From NCBI RefSeq assembly GCF_000259255.1, contig NC_017737.1, positions 1,798,001-1,862,000 on the forward strand: a stretch of 64,000 nucleotides of DNA, written 5' to 3'. A program made the translations under genes and the position numbers. Below are positions 7,808 through 17,589 of the stretch, in pieces. Origin of the DNA: Helicobacter cetorum MIT 00-7128 (GTDB lineage Bacteria; Campylobacterota; Campylobacteria; Campylobacterales; Helicobacteraceae). Within the stretch, counting starts at the first letter, position 1. Every line of letters starts with the position of its first letter. The notes beneath the pieces were generated by a model. It was not told the DNA's origin. It saw only the letters and a list, made by a program, of their open reading frames with translations, and ran no database searches.

Positions 7808-8863
7808 ATGAAAGCGTGGAATGAAATGGATATTAAAGAGCAAAAAGACATTTTTTCTAAGTTTTTAGCTAATGAAATTGCTAAAAGTTTAGAATCTGGA
7901 TTAGAGTTTAAAGCTAACAATAGAGCCTATAATGGTTCTGTAGGCAATGCCTATAATGGCTTAAATTCTCTTATTTTAGATGCCAAGCAACATGAAAATG
8001 GCTATGAGAGCAATGTTTGGGTAGGTTTAGATGATGCTTTAAAGCTTGGGGCAAACCCTAAAGAAGTAGAACATATCAAAAACAATACTAAGGCTAAAAA
8101 TAATCCTAACGGCTTTTATGATAAGGCAAGTATCGCCTATATTAGAGATTATGAAATGCGCTATGTTAAAGCTAGAGATGAAAAGGGTAATTTAATCCCC
8201 CTTAAAGACAAAGAGGGCAATCTTAAGCATTATTCTAATGGTGAAGTGATTTATGAAAATGAAAAAGTCCCCCAAAGAGACAAAGAGGGCAATATCAAGT
8301 ATATGCAAGATGGCAAAACGCCCTTTTATGAGTTCAAAAAAGAAAAAGTAGCTATAGAGCCGACTTTAGAAATTAAAAATCTCTACAATGTCAATGTTTT
8401 TCAAACACTAGACAAAACTAAGCTTAAAGAATTAGACCCTAAAACTTTAAGAACACAATACATTAGCCATACTTTTTCTAGGGATAATCAAAATTTAGTG
8501 ATTTATGATTTATCCAAGCATTTGAATGAAAATCAGTATAACAAAGTGCTAGATTATGTCAATCAATATGGGGCAACCCATCATGAAGAAAAAAAGAGGC
8601 ACAAAGTTTTTCAACAAGAGCCTACACAAGAAAATGCTCCTAATACAGAAAATCATGTTAAAGAAAACAACGCCAAAGAGCCAAACAACAATGAAATGAA
8701 TATGGCAGAGTTTTCTAAAATGCTTGAAACAATTCAAAACAACCCCCAAATGTTAGCCATGTTGCAACAAACTCTTAATAAGGGAGCAGAGCAACAAAAG
8801 CATGACCACTACTTTGCTAATGAGGAAGTAGCACCTACTCAATCTAAAGGTAGGGGCAGATAA
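7808..8863 (+). CDS. ArdC-like ssDNA-binding/antirestriction protein (351 aa)
   Basis: Residues 40-80 (AYNGLNSLIL, then SNVWVGLDDALKLGAN) and the later NVNVFQTLDKTKL near residue 200 follow the pattern of the ArdC N-terminal domain, which binds single-stranded DNA and protects incoming plasmid DNA. The C-terminal metallopeptidase domain of full ArdC is absent. Instead there is a Gln/Asn-rich linker and a basic end, SKGRGR. A tandem motif (D-K-E-G-N-[LI]-K) occurs twice in residues 137-162. The end KGRGR recurs in the primase-like protein downstream, so this protein may travel with the DNA into the recipient (inference). Confidence 0.65.
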   Translation: MKAWNEMDIKEQKDIFSKFLANEIAKSLESGLEFKANNRAYNGSVGNAYNGLNSLILDAKQHENGYESNVWVGLDDALKLGANPKEVEHIKNNTKAKNNPNGFYDKASIAYIRDYEMRYVKARDEKGNLIPLKDKEGNLKHYSNGEVIYENEKVPQRDKEGNIKYMQDGKTPFYEFKKEKVAIEPTLEIKNLYNVNVFQTLDKTKLKELDPKTLRTQYISHTFSRDNQNLVIYDLSKHLNENQYNKVLDYVNQYGATHHEEKKRHKVFQQEPTQENAPNTENHVKENNAKEPNNNEMNMAEFSKMLETIQNNPQMLAMLQQTLNKGAEQQKHDHYFANEEVAPTQSKGRGR

Positions 8864-11187
8864 TGCAAGATTTTATCAATGGGTTTTTAAAGGCATGGAA
8901 AGCTTGGAGTGATGATGGCAAGGACGCTTTTTTAGAGAGTTTTTTAGATGAAGTTAAAAGCTCTCAAAACGACCCCTCCAATTTCTTAGGCATTTTAGAA
9001 CAAGAAATCAAGTCTTTAAGCCAAGAGGGCTTAAAAGATGACATTTCTTCTATGTTAGAAGTCATTGAGAGCATGAAAAATGAAATCTCACAAGAGCAAA
9101 ATAATCCTAACGAAAATGTAGATGATTTTATGAATGCCTTACAAGATGAAATCAAAGAAGAGCAATCTATCTCTAATGATAATCCTAACGAGTTTGTAGA
9201 AAGTTTAGCTCAAGCAATCACAGAGACACAAGAAAATGCTAATGAGCATACAGAAGAAAAAAGCTTTTTAGAAATGAGTGAAGATGAATATTATGAACAC
9301 ATGCAAGAGCAATACATACAAATGAATGAATATGATGGTATTGCACGAGTTAGCGCAGAGTTAGAACAACAAGAGATAGAAAGAGAGGAGGCTGAGCTTG
9401 AAAATAAAGCACTACAAGACTACGAAGAAAGCCAAATACAAAGAGCTGAAGAAATTAGTATCACAGAGCATGAAAATGAGTTAGCAAGAGAAGAGCTAGA
9501 AAGATACGCTATAGAGGGCGAAAATAAAGCCCTAGAACAATATTATGAGAGCCAAAACCCTGATACTCTTCTCTATGAGCAACAAGTCGCACAAGAGCAA
9601 GATAAAGAAAAACAACTATCAAACAATCAAGACTTAGAATTAGAAACATTAAGGGATAGCAATATCAAACAAGGTTTGAATAATGAGAGCATAGAGCTTT
9701 TAGAGAGTTTGCAAGTTATAAGAGATGAAACAAGTGAAGTTACCAACTCTTTAAGAGCTAATGATGAACTTTTAAGACCTACAGGAGAAAACACTACAAG
9801 TAAAATCGCTTCCATTGCTTTAGAAGAAAACAAACAGCTTAATGAAAAAGAAACTAACGAGCAAGAACTAGCTAAAACACAAGAAAGCGAACAAGAAGGT
9901 CCACAAGAAAAGCCTAAGATTACCCCTAGTAATGACATAGACCTTAAGGACAAATACGCTAATTTGCATAGTTTCTTTAAACAAACCGAGCTTGATATTA
10001 AGCAAAAAAGGATTAAAACCAAGCTGGATTTTAAAGAGAGCTTTTTAAATTACGCTAAAAACCATATGAGCGAAGACGAGTTAAAAGTCTTATTAGTGGT
10101 CAGTCAAAAAGAACCCACCAAACTCACTAAAGAGCATATCAATTTAATCACCGATTGCTTAGAACAAGCGCATGGCAATAAGCATATGCAAGATAAGGGC
10201 TTACAATTAAGCGTTAAGTCTATCTTAGGGCATGAATTAGAAAAAGAACACCAAATAGTATTAAAAGACTATTTAAAAAAATCTAAAGACAGCTTAGAGC
10301 CTATGGATAACAGAGTGTATGAAGTAATGCAAAAGCATTTAGACAAACAACAAGCAAAAACGCTCAAAAATTTAGATAGCACCACTCAAAGCGTAGGAGT
10401 GAATGTTATTAAAGAGCAAGCTAAGGCTAATAAAAATGCAGAGCAACCTAAAAACTCACAAAGTGAGCCGACACAAGAGGCAAATACACAAGACAATAAT
10501 TTAGATTTGCAATACCACCAAGCCAAAGAAATCATGGAGCAAACAGAGCAATACTTCCCCTTAGATGTCAAACCAAAAAACGAAAAGATACCTACAAGAG
10601 AGCAGTTTATTGAAATGCAAGAGAGTTTGTATGAGCGTATGGTTGAATTTGGAAATCACCCATCATATTTTAAAACAATCAATGAGTTTATCTCAAAGGC
10701 TTATATCCAACAAAAAAATTCTACAGAAATGCAAATGGATTTTAGAGACCTTAATCAAAAACTTATGGGAGGAAAATACAAGAGTTGGTCTGAACACATG
10801 ATTGATGCTGGACGCATCATTAACGCAGAGTATGCTCGTGCGTCTTTAGAATTTGATAAAAAACGACAAGCTAAACAAGAACAATCTAAAACCTTACACC
10901 CTGATGAACCATGGCTAGATTATGACCCAAAAGCTCACAAAGGCTTACAAGAACGCCAAAAGAGCCAAGAGAAAGCACAAAATAAGGGAAATAACAATGA
11001 TGAGCCTTGGATTGAATTTGGCAAAAAGGAACAAGCTAGAGCTAAAGCACATTATCAAGCTATGCTAGAAAAAGAGCGTGCTAAAGAATTAGCCAAAGAG
11101 CAAAACAGCACTCAAAAAGAAGTGAAAAAAGAAATTCTTGATTATGGCTACACACAAAACACGCCAGCTAAAAGCAGAAAGCGTTAG
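8863..11187 (+). CDS. Large Glu/Gln-rich coiled-coil protein of the conjugative element (774 aa)
   Basis: The start overlaps the preceding stop by one base (TAATG). Residues 20-340 are highly acidic and coiled-coil forming (repeats such as ELEQQEIEREEAELENKALQ). A second helical domain spans about residues 365-520. The C terminus carries DEPWLDYDPKAHKGL, DEPWIEFGKKEQARAKAHY and LEKERAKELAKEQ, then a basic end KSRKR. The same blocks close the relaxase at 20828-22855. A shared end on a large structural protein and on the relaxase suggests a common handle for the coupling protein or secretion channel. The family has no name that I can confirm. Confidence 0.7.
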   Translation: MQDFINGFLKAWKAWSDDGKDAFLESFLDEVKSSQNDPSNFLGILEQEIKSLSQEGLKDDISSMLEVIESMKNEISQEQNNPNENVDDFMNALQDEIKEEQSISNDNPNEFVESLAQAITETQENANEHTEEKSFLEMSEDEYYEHMQEQYIQMNEYDGIARVSAELEQQEIEREEAELENKALQDYEESQIQRAEEISITEHENELAREELERYAIEGENKALEQYYESQNPDTLLYEQQVAQEQDKEKQLSNNQDLELETLRDSNIKQGLNNESIELLESLQVIRDETSEVTNSLRANDELLRPTGENTTSKIASIALEENKQLNEKETNEQELAKTQESEQEGPQEKPKITPSNDIDLKDKYANLHSFFKQTELDIKQKRIKTKLDFKESFLNYAKNHMSEDELKVLLVVSQKEPTKLTKEHINLITDCLEQAHGNKHMQDKGLQLSVKSILGHELEKEHQIVLKDYLKKSKDSLEPMDNRVYEVMQKHLDKQQAKTLKNLDSTTQSVGVNVIKEQAKANKNAEQPKNSQSEPTQEANTQDNNLDLQYHQAKEIMEQTEQYFPLDVKPKNEKIPTREQFIEMQESLYERMVEFGNHPSYFKTINEFISKAYIQQKNSTEMQMDFRDLNQKLMGGKYKSWSEHMIDAGRIINAEYARASLEFDKKRQAKQEQSKTLHPDEPWLDYDPKAHKGLQERQKSQEKAQNKGNNNDEPWIEFGKKEQARAKAHYQAMLEKERAKELAKEQNSTQKEVKKEILDYGYTQNTPAKSRKR

Positions 11188-11196
11188 GAAAATCCC

Positions 11197-12630
11197 ATGA
11201 GTTATATCCCTAATCTCACTTCCTTGCCATTACATGAGATTTTATTAGATAATGGCTATGTCTATAATAAAGATAAAACAAGCAAGAACAACCCTGTTTT
11301 AAAGCATGAAAATGAAGAGGGAAGTTTGGTTATCTTTAAAAATCAAAATAAAGATGGCTCTATTAGCTATACCTACAAAGAAACCCATACGGACAAGGTC
11401 GGCAATATCATCACTTTTTGTAAGGATAGAAACCTTAAAGTTGAAGATTTAATTGCTGGGAAGTTAGAAGATTATCTTAACAAACAAGATAATCTCAAAG
11501 CAAGGGATAACTCTAATGAGAATAATGAAGAAATTCAAAAGATAAGAGATGAATTTAATGCCCTTAAATTCTATGATTTAAAAAATGCTACACTCATTAA
11601 AAAGCGTGGTCTTGATACAAGCTTATTAGAACCTTATAAAGAGCATTTAAAGACTGATAACTTTAATAATCTAATCCTTGCAACCTACTTAGCTTTTGAA
11701 GATAAAAAGCTTAATGTCATACCCATTCATCAATGTGGCATTAACAAACGCTTAAATACCCCCTTAACTACAGATAAAGAGGGCAACATAAGAGACAAAC
11801 CCTTAAAATCTATCGCACAAGGAAGTAAAGGTATAGAAGTCTTAATGCCTAAAGACTTGAGCTTAGTTAAAAATATCATTTTAAGCGAAAATATCTTTGA
11901 TAGTCTGGCTTATTTAGAATTACAAGGCTTAGAGCCTAAAGAAAGCGTTTTAATTAGCACCGCTGGACAATTTAATGAGCAAAAATTAGAACTCTTTTTT
12001 CAAAGCTTTTTTAAGCAATTACATAACAGACAACAAGGAGCATATAATAGCTATTTAAGACAAGAAGAACAATGGCAAGAGTTAGTAAGACAAGGCAAAG
12101 CTACAGATGATTTTAAGAGCGTGGTAGTAGAAACTTACACAGACATTATTAAAAATTATCAAAGAGAAAAGAACACTCCTATTTATAACAAAAGAGTTGA
12201 AAAGACTAGAGAATACAGAAAACCACAACCTGTCAATCAACCACAAGAGAGTTTTAATATAGTGTTAGCCTTTGATAATGACATTAAGGGTAAAGGATAT
12301 AAAGAAAAATGCGAGGGTATTTTCTATGCCCTTTTACAGCAATTCCCCACTATCTATACACCTTTTTCAAAAGATTGCAATGATGATTTGAAGTTAGCTC
12401 ACATTATAGAAAATAAAGCGATTAACATTGACATTATGGCAGAGTTTCTAGATTGCTCTTTAGAGAAACTAAATAGCAATGACACACCAACACAAGAAAA
12501 GGAAAATATTATGGATAAATTAGAACAAATTGATAGCATTAAGCCCTTTAATGAAAGGCTTAAGGGTATTTTAGAGAATGCTAAAGAAAACTTACAATTA
12601 CAGAGTTATACTAAAGGGAGGGGGAGATGA
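11197..12630 (+). CDS. TOPRIM-domain primase-like protein (477 aa)
   Basis: The N-terminal part is a CHC2-like fold without the cysteine set (VFIKNQNKDG-type strands, VGNIITFCKDRN near residue 68). The TOPRIM domain follows: IILSENIFDSLAYLEL with the catalytic Glu near residue 230, VLISTAGQFN, then IVLAFDNDIKGKGYKEK with the DxD pair near residue 353. This arrangement matches the DUF3991/TOPRIM proteins of mobile elements, which are thought to prime the complementary strand after transfer. The end TKGRGR matches the ArdC-like protein two genes upstream and would suit co-export. It overlaps virB6 by four bases. Confidence 0.75.
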   Translation: MSYIPNLTSLPLHEILLDNGYVYNKDKTSKNNPVLKHENEEGSLVIFKNQNKDGSISYTYKETHTDKVGNIITFCKDRNLKVEDLIAGKLEDYLNKQDNLKARDNSNENNEEIQKIRDEFNALKFYDLKNATLIKKRGLDTSLLEPYKEHLKTDNFNNLILATYLAFEDKKLNVIPIHQCGINKRLNTPLTTDKEGNIRDKPLKSIAQGSKGIEVLMPKDLSLVKNIILSENIFDSLAYLELQGLEPKESVLISTAGQFNEQKLELFFQSFFKQLHNRQQGAYNSYLRQEEQWQELVRQGKATDDFKSVVVETYTDIIKNYQREKNTPIYNKRVEKTREYRKPQPVNQPQESFNIVLAFDNDIKGKGYKEKCEGIFYALLQQFPTIYTPFSKDCNDDLKLAHIIENKAINIDIMAEFLDCSLEKLNSNDTPTQEKENIMDKLEQIDSIKPFNERLKGILENAKENLQLQSYTKGRGR

Positions 12631-13889
12631 ATTTTTTTGACACCATTATGGGCATGTTTGTTGAACCATCTCAAAAAGTCGCTAAAAGTCTAGCTGAACA
12701 TGTGGGTAGCTTTTTTCATGCACAACTCATTTTAAACACTATTATTACTATTTTATTTATGATATGGGCATATAAGCGTGTGAAAGAGGGGGATATGTTT
12801 GAGTTTAAGACCGCTATGGGAGTGGTTGTATTCATCGTGTTTGTGGGGTTTATTAATTGGGGGATTAAAAATCCTAGCGAATTTAACACCTATTTTATCA
12901 ACACGATATTTTATCCAGCTGAAAAACTAGCCATACTTATCGCTCAAAGCTTAAATGATGGCTTAGAAATTCCTACCAATGCTAATGCTAGTCCTAGTGA
13001 AACTTTTAATATAGGCAATCTAGCATCAAGTGCGTATGCGATGATAGTTAATCTTTGGGATAATGCTTTTGATGGTATGACTATGTTTAATTGGCTTACA
13101 ATGATACCTAAAATAATCATGTTTGTTTTAGTGATTTTAGGGGAATTATTGTTTTTAGGGCTATTACTCATTATTGTGCTATTAGTAACTGCAGAAATTT
13201 TTATGTGGTCAGCACTAGGTTTAATTGTATTACCTTTAGGTTTAATTCCCCAAACTAAAGGCATGCTTTTTAGCTATCTTAAAAAGCTCATTTCCCTTAC
13301 TCTTTATAAGCCTTGTATGATGTTGGTAGCCTTTTTTAATTATGGAATAATCTATAAAGTCAATGCTTTAATCCCCACTAAACATGAAATCGCACAAGGC
13401 TTTTATGGCAATGCGGATAAAATGGCAAATGAGGGAAAAATCATTGATGCCTTTGGAAATGTCTTAAAAGGGGATTGGAACTCATATATAGCTCATAGCT
13501 CTATTGTAGGCTTTTTAACCATTATTGTTTTAGGTTCTGTGATTTGTTTCTTTCTAGTTAAACGAGTGCCTGATTTTATCAACAACATGTTTGGCACAAG
13601 TGGAGGTATAGGAGCAGTAACTGAAATGATGCAAAAAATTGGCATGACTATAGCAGGAGCTGTATTTGGAGGTTCTGCAGTTATGGTTGCTAATCAAGTT
13701 AAGCAAGCCTATCAGAGTGCTGGAGGAGGATTAGCTGGACTTCAAGCTGGGGCTAAAGCTCTTGGACTTGCTGGACTAAGTGGAGGGGCAAATGCAGTGA
13801 ATGCAAGAAGTGCTAAAGCTGGTGTGAGACACTTTGTAGCAAGTGTTAAAAGTGGCTTTGGACTTGATAATGATAGAAATAACAGATGA
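12627..13889 (+). CDS. virB6: VirB6/TrbL-family inner-membrane channel protein
   Basis: A polytopic protein of 420 aa. Hydrophobic segments lie near residues 28-46, 60-78, 150-205 (several helices), 225-245 and 290-312. A Gly/Ala-rich C-terminal third follows (AGGGLAGLQAGAKALGLAGL), as in TrbL/VirB6 proteins. It forms part of the inner-membrane channel through which substrate DNA and protein pass. The gene is coupled to the primase-like gene by an ATGA overlap and is followed at once by a VirB5/TrbJ-like gene, a common T4SS pairing. The end is NDRNNR. Confidence 0.85.
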   Translation: MNFFDTIMGMFVEPSQKVAKSLAEHVGSFFHAQLILNTIITILFMIWAYKRVKEGDMFEFKTAMGVVVFIVFVGFINWGIKNPSEFNTYFINTIFYPAEKLAILIAQSLNDGLEIPTNANASPSETFNIGNLASSAYAMIVNLWDNAFDGMTMFNWLTMIPKIIMFVLVILGELLFLGLLLIIVLLVTAEIFMWSALGLIVLPLGLIPQTKGMLFSYLKKLISLTLYKPCMMLVAFFNYGIIYKVNALIPTKHEIAQGFYGNADKMANEGKIIDAFGNVLKGDWNSYIAHSSIVGFLTIIVLGSVICFFLVKRVPDFINNMFGTSGGIGAVTEMMQKIGMTIAGAVFGGSAVMVANQVKQAYQSAGGGLAGLQAGAKALGLAGLSGGANAVNARSAKAGVRHFVASVKSGFGLDNDRNNR

Positions 13890-13900
13890 AAGGTTTAGGA

Positions 13901-15154
13901 ATGAAAAAATTAGTTTTTAATATAGGTTTTAGTGTGCTTTTATGTTGTAAAAGCGTGTTTGCAGAGGGGGAAACCCCATTAATTGTTAATGACCCAGAGG
14001 TTCAAGCAAGTCAAGTTACTATCATAGGAAAAATGGTAGATAGTATCAAAAGATACGAAGAGATTATCTCTAAGGCTCAAGCCCAAGTCAATCAGCTAGA
14101 AAAAGTCAATAACATGATAAATACAACTAATTCTTTGATTAGTAGTAGCGCTATTACTCTAGCCAATCCTATGCAAGTGATACAAAACGCTCAGTATCAA
14201 CTTCAAAGCATTAGATACAATTATGAGAATTTAAAGCAAAGCATAGAAAATTGGAACGCACAAAATTTGCTAAGAAACAAGTATTTATCGCAACAATGCC
14301 CTTGGCTTAATGTCAATGCTCTTACTAACAATAAGATTGTCAATCTTAAAAATCTCAATAACTTAATCACCAAAAATGGCGAACAAACCCAAACCGCAAG
14401 AGATGTGCAAAATTTAATCCAATCTCTAAGTAGCAATGGTTATGAAAACATGCAGTCTCTTGCTGGGCAATTAAGTGGTAGAGCGTGGGGGGAAATGTTG
14501 TGTGAAGAAATGACTAAAGCTGATAATGACGCTGAAATAGCTCTTTTAAAGACAAGAGGGCAATACAAACAAGCGTTTATTAAACAGATTAAGCAAAATG
14601 TCGCAGAGGAAAAAAGAATGAGTAAAAAAGTTAAACTACTATCAAAAAGACTTGATGCCTTACAAACTAATTTTGGCGTAACCGACCCTACAGCCAACCA
14701 TAACAAGCAAGGAATACCTTATTGTGAAGAGAATAAAGAAACAGGCAAATGCGACCCTATTGAAAATGTATTTAGGACAACTCGCTTAGATAACGAATTA
14801 GAGCAAGAAATCCAAACGCTTACACTTGATTTAAGCAAAGCCCCTAATAAAGACGCTCAAAGCCAAGCCTACGCAAATTTCAACCAAAGGGTTAGACTAC
14901 TCACTGTGAAGTATCTCAAAGAAATTACCAATCAAATGCTCTTTTTAAATCAAACAATGGCAATGCAAAGTGAGATTATGGCAGATGATTATTTCAAGCG
15001 TTATAGCAATGGTTATAACACGCCAAAAAGCCAAAAAGAAGAAGAGCTAGAAGAAGAAAGGATAAATAAAAGAGAGATGGCTAGAAGATACTTTCAACAC
15101 CCTAATGTTAAATTTGACCAATTTGGTTTTCCCATTTTTAGCATATGGGATTAA
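13901..15154 (+). CDS. Periplasmic VirB5/TrbJ-like type IV secretion protein (417 aa)
   Basis: I place the start at MKKLVFNIGF, since AAAGG lies seven bases upstream; an ATG 15 bases earlier lacks a ribosome site. A signal peptide of about 20 residues ends at SVFAEG. The mature N-terminal half is helical and Gln/Asn-rich (YEEIISKAQAQVNQLEKVNN), the pattern of TrbJ/VirB5 minor pilus components. Cysteines near residues 136, 198 and 277-284 may form disulfides. The position right after virB6 supports the call. The C-terminal part (EELEEERINKREMARRYF) is unusually charged and extends the family length. Confidence 0.6.
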   Translation: MKKLVFNIGFSVLLCCKSVFAEGETPLIVNDPEVQASQVTIIGKMVDSIKRYEEIISKAQAQVNQLEKVNNMINTTNSLISSSAITLANPMQVIQNAQYQLQSIRYNYENLKQSIENWNAQNLLRNKYLSQQCPWLNVNALTNNKIVNLKNLNNLITKNGEQTQTARDVQNLIQSLSSNGYENMQSLAGQLSGRAWGEMLCEEMTKADNDAEIALLKTRGQYKQAFIKQIKQNVAEEKRMSKKVKLLSKRLDALQTNFGVTDPTANHNKQGIPYCEENKETGKCDPIENVFRTTRLDNELEQEIQTLTLDLSKAPNKDAQSQAYANFNQRVRLLTVKYLKEITNQMLFLNQTMAMQSEIMADDYFKRYSNGYNTPKSQKEEELEEERINKREMARRYFQHPNVKFDQFGFPIFSIWD

Positions 15155-15174
15155 GGGCTTTTAAGAATTAGGGC

Positions 15175-15903
15175 TTAATGCTTGTATTTAAAAGCGACTT
15201 TGTTTTCTTCATTGTCAAACGCTTGGGTTTTTAACAAAGCGATTTGACTTGAATTGTCTTGTAAGCCTTTTTCTTGCTCTTCAACATAATTTTCTACACC
15301 ATATCTGATTATATCTGCTTCTTCGCCATATTCATTAAAACCAAGTGCTTTAATAGTTTCTTCTGTATTTTTATACCCATACTTTCTATGTAAATCATCA
15401 AGCCACCTAGAAATCCCTGTTTCATATGCTTTATCAATTATTATTCTTAATTGCTTTTCATTTGGAATATATTTAGACTTTTCTTTTATCTCAAAAGCCA
15501 TAAATTGTTCCCTTACTTTTTTAGCTTTTTCTTTAGCTTTTCGCATAATTTCTGCATTCTCTTTTGCGACTTTTTCTTGGCGTTCTTTTTCGGTTGCTTT
15601 AATTTTTGCATCTATTTTATCTTGCAATTTATCCACAATACATTGCTGAAATTCTTTCTTCCATTCGTTAGGAATTTTTTGTTTATAATCCCACCCAGCA
15701 GAGAAATATTTAGTGCTATCAACGCTACGATTACAAGCTAAAATATCTTCGTTATTAAGGACTTTGTTATAGACTGAAACACGCTTAGGTAATTCAGTGT
15801 CTGTGAATAAAGGTTTTGCCATTAAGGGAGCAGAAACACCTAGTAAAACCCCAGCTAATAAGCTTGTTTTTAAAGTTTTATTCAAACCACTTAATTTAAT
15901 CAT
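15175..15903 (-). CDS. Exported coiled-coil protein of the plasticity zone (242 aa)
   Basis: The start is MIKLSGLNK, with AAAAGGA seven bases upstream. A signal peptide of about 30 residues ends at APLMAKPL. Residues 90-140 form a Lys/Glu coiled coil (EKERQEKVAKENAEIMRKAK). Two cysteines (near residues 57 and 88) could bridge. It is convergent with the VirB5-like gene and has its own promoter, so it is an independently expressed cargo or surface component. The family is not recognised. Confidence 0.65.
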   Translation of the reverse strand: MIKLSGLNKTLKTSLLAGVLLGVSAPLMAKPLFTDTELPKRVSVYNKVLNNEDILACNRSVDSTKYFSAGWDYKQKIPNEWKKEFQQCIVDKLQDKIDAKIKATEKERQEKVAKENAEIMRKAKEKAKKVREQFMAFEIKEKSKYIPNEKQLRIIIDKAYETGISRWLDDLHRKYGYKNTEETIKALGFNEYGEEADIIRYGVENYVEEQEKGLQDNSSQIALLKTQAFDNEENKVAFKYKH

Positions 15904-15937
15904 TTTTATTCCTTTTAACTTAAATTGAATTGTAATC

Positions 15938-15946
15938 ATTATAGCA
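15938..15946 (-). promoter_or_regulatory. Extended -10 promoter TGCTATAAT
   Basis: On the minus strand TGCTATAAT lies 35 bases before the start codon of the exported coiled-coil gene, the same box as at 7110-7118. Confidence 0.55.
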
Positions 15947-16083
15947 TAGAAATTTAAAGAAATACTAATAACAATTAAATATTAAGTTATTTTGTATGTA
16001 TTAAATTAGTTTTAGTTATTTGAATTGTTGATTAAATATATTCTTAATGAGTAATAACAATCTTTTATAGCTAATTTTGTTTG

Positions 16084-16092
16084 TGTTATAAT
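16084..16092 (+). promoter_or_regulatory. Extended -10 promoter of the Abi-like gene
   Basis: TGTTATAAT is followed by TGGCTTAACAATCCATT. Nearly the same block (GTGTTATAATTGAGTTAACAATCCATT) precedes ctkA at 17590. The ATG of the Abi-like gene is 29 bases downstream. Confidence 0.6.
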
Positions 16093-16120
16093 TGGCTTAA
16101 CAATCCATTTAAGAGACACT

Positions 16121-16798
16121 ATGCACGATTTACAAGATTTTAAAAATGATATTGCTCTCATTCTATCTAAAGACAGACTAGAGACTTATGACAACCTAGA
16201 ACAATACAAAGAAAATTTAAAGCTCATTAGCCTAATTACGCCTAAAATCTCTAATTTAGAGATTTATTTGCGTAACGCATTAGATTATTGCCTAACTCAA
16301 AATAAGGGGAATGAGTGGGTGTTTGAAGTCAATAACAAGGGCATTAAAAAAGCTATTAGTCATTTTGAAAAAGAAAAATTAAAGCACCCTAATAAAAACG
16401 ATATTCTATCTAGGCTGACATTAGGGATTATTGTTAGTCTTATTAGTGCTAATCATTTACAATTTTTAATTCTTAGCCTTAAAGATATGGATTTTAAGAG
16501 ATATTATAGTGGCAATACTAATAAAATCCGCATTGGCTCTACCAAGAGTAAAATTTCTAATATTTTAAAGGCTAAAATCGCACTTAATCTTTTAAGAAAT
16601 ATTAGAAATCGTGCGTATCATTGGGAAAACTTACTAAAGACCAAAAATGATACTCCAAATATAACTAATGAAATTGATGGGGTTATTGTAGGGATTATGC
16701 CAAATAAAATTGTTTTATTTTTAGATGATTTAATTAAAAGTATTGGAAACAAGGATTTAGAGAAGTTGAGCGAGTTTGGGTGTCAGTCCACCCTATAG
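16121..16798 (+). CDS. Abi-family (HEPN-like) abortive infection protein (225 aa)
   Basis: The layout is that of the Abi_2 family: ITPKISNLEIYLRNALDY near residues 40-57, a central helical region, and LLRNIRNRAYHWENLL near residues 165-180, whose RNRAYH fits the R-x4-6-H motif of HEPN ribonucleases. These proteins stop growth on phage infection or act as toxins. The last seven residues (FGCQSTL) look foreign: a second copy of the 3' end, with the expected ending KLSNL and a stop, lies 40 bp downstream. The gene has therefore been recombined at its end. Its promoter block is shared with ctkA, so both may be co-regulated cargo. Confidence 0.7.
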   Translation: MHDLQDFKNDIALILSKDRLETYDNLEQYKENLKLISLITPKISNLEIYLRNALDYCLTQNKGNEWVFEVNNKGIKKAISHFEKEKLKHPNKNDILSRLTLGIIVSLISANHLQFLILSLKDMDFKRYYSGNTNKIRIGSTKSKISNILKAKIALNLLRNIRNRAYHWENLLKTKNDTPNITNEIDGVIVGIMPNKIVLFLDDLIKSIGNKDLEKLSEFGCQSTL

Positions 16799-16837
16799 CT
16801 CTTGCTAAGTATTATAGCAAACTTTTAGCAAAATTTC

Positions 16838-16904
16838 TTTATTTTTAGATGATTTGATTAAAAGCATTGGAAATAAAGACTTGGAAAAATTAAGTAACTT
16901 GTAA
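16838..16904 (+). pseudogene. Duplicated 3' fragment of the Abi-like gene
   Basis: TTTATTTTTAGATGATTTGATTAAAAGC and what follows encode FLDDLIKSIGNKDLEKLSNL and a stop. This repeats the coding end of the upstream gene (16716-16770) with several silent changes. It has no start and is a remnant of a paralogue or of a recombination event. Confidence 0.75.
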
Positions 16905-16909
16905 GAAAG

Positions 16910-16927
16910 TGGGCTTCGGTTAGCCCA
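16910..16927 (+). terminator. Hairpin after the Abi-like gene
   Basis: TGGGCT-TCGGTT-AGCCCA forms a perfect 6-bp stem with a TTCG-containing loop, just after the duplicated gene end. No T-run follows, so termination is likely but not certain. Confidence 0.45.
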
Positions 16928-17093
16928 TTGAATGTATGCGTATTATAGCCAAATCATTATCAATAGTCAAATATGGTATCACCAACTAAGTTACAGCAAG
17001 AAAGTCTCTAAATATACTCACTAAAGACTTTTATAGCCAAGATGTTCCCAAGCCAACTTGCCATATCTAGTATAGTATAAAAACAACAACTTC

Positions 17094-17360
17094 TTAATAT
17101 TTTCTATCTTTTATTAAAGCAATAAGACCCCAAATAGCAAATAGAGGCAAAGCTATATCAAGGCTTTTATAAAAGCTGAATGCAAACACTTTGGTTACAT
17201 TAGGGTTATCGGTAAAAAACCCATAGCCCCACACTATTAAAAAAGTTACTATGGATAGCTTGACAAGATTTACCATGTTTATCAAAAATATGTCCAAAGT
17301 AAAAAATCTACTAAGACTAGAATTTTTGAAAATGTTTTTTAAGATTTTTCTTTTAATCAT
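17094..17360 (-). CDS. Small membrane protein between the Abi-like gene and ctkA (88 aa)
   Basis: A basic N terminus (MIKRKILKNIFKNSS) precedes two hydrophobic segments, residues 31-50 and 62-82. An AAAAGGAAC ribosome site lies before the start. It faces away from both neighbours and has no recognised motif. Confidence 0.5.
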   Translation of the reverse strand: MIKRKILKNIFKNSSLSRFFTLDIFLINMVNLVKLSIVTFLIVWGYGFFTDNPNVTKVFAFSFYKSLDIALPLFAIWGLIALIKDRKY

Positions 17361-17500
17361 TTATTGTTCCTTTTGTGTTGCAAATTTGATAGCACCCACA
17401 TACATAGGCAATTAGATTTATTGATTTTCTAAAGCCTTATTTTAGTATAATCTAGCCAATAATGCAAAAAATAAGGGGATAAAAACTAGATAGTGTTTAA

Positions 17501-17535
17501 TTGTTTTATCAGTATTGAATAGAATTTAGTTATTT
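17501..17535 (+). repeat. Direct repeat upstream of ctkA
   Basis: TTGTTTTATCAGTATTGAAT and the next 15 bases recur at 18655-18689 with a single difference. The two copies flank ctkA 1.15 kb apart. Confidence 0.8.
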
Positions 17536-17589
17536 GTATTACTCACTATATATACTCTTAATAATAAACAACATTCAATTTATTGCTTG

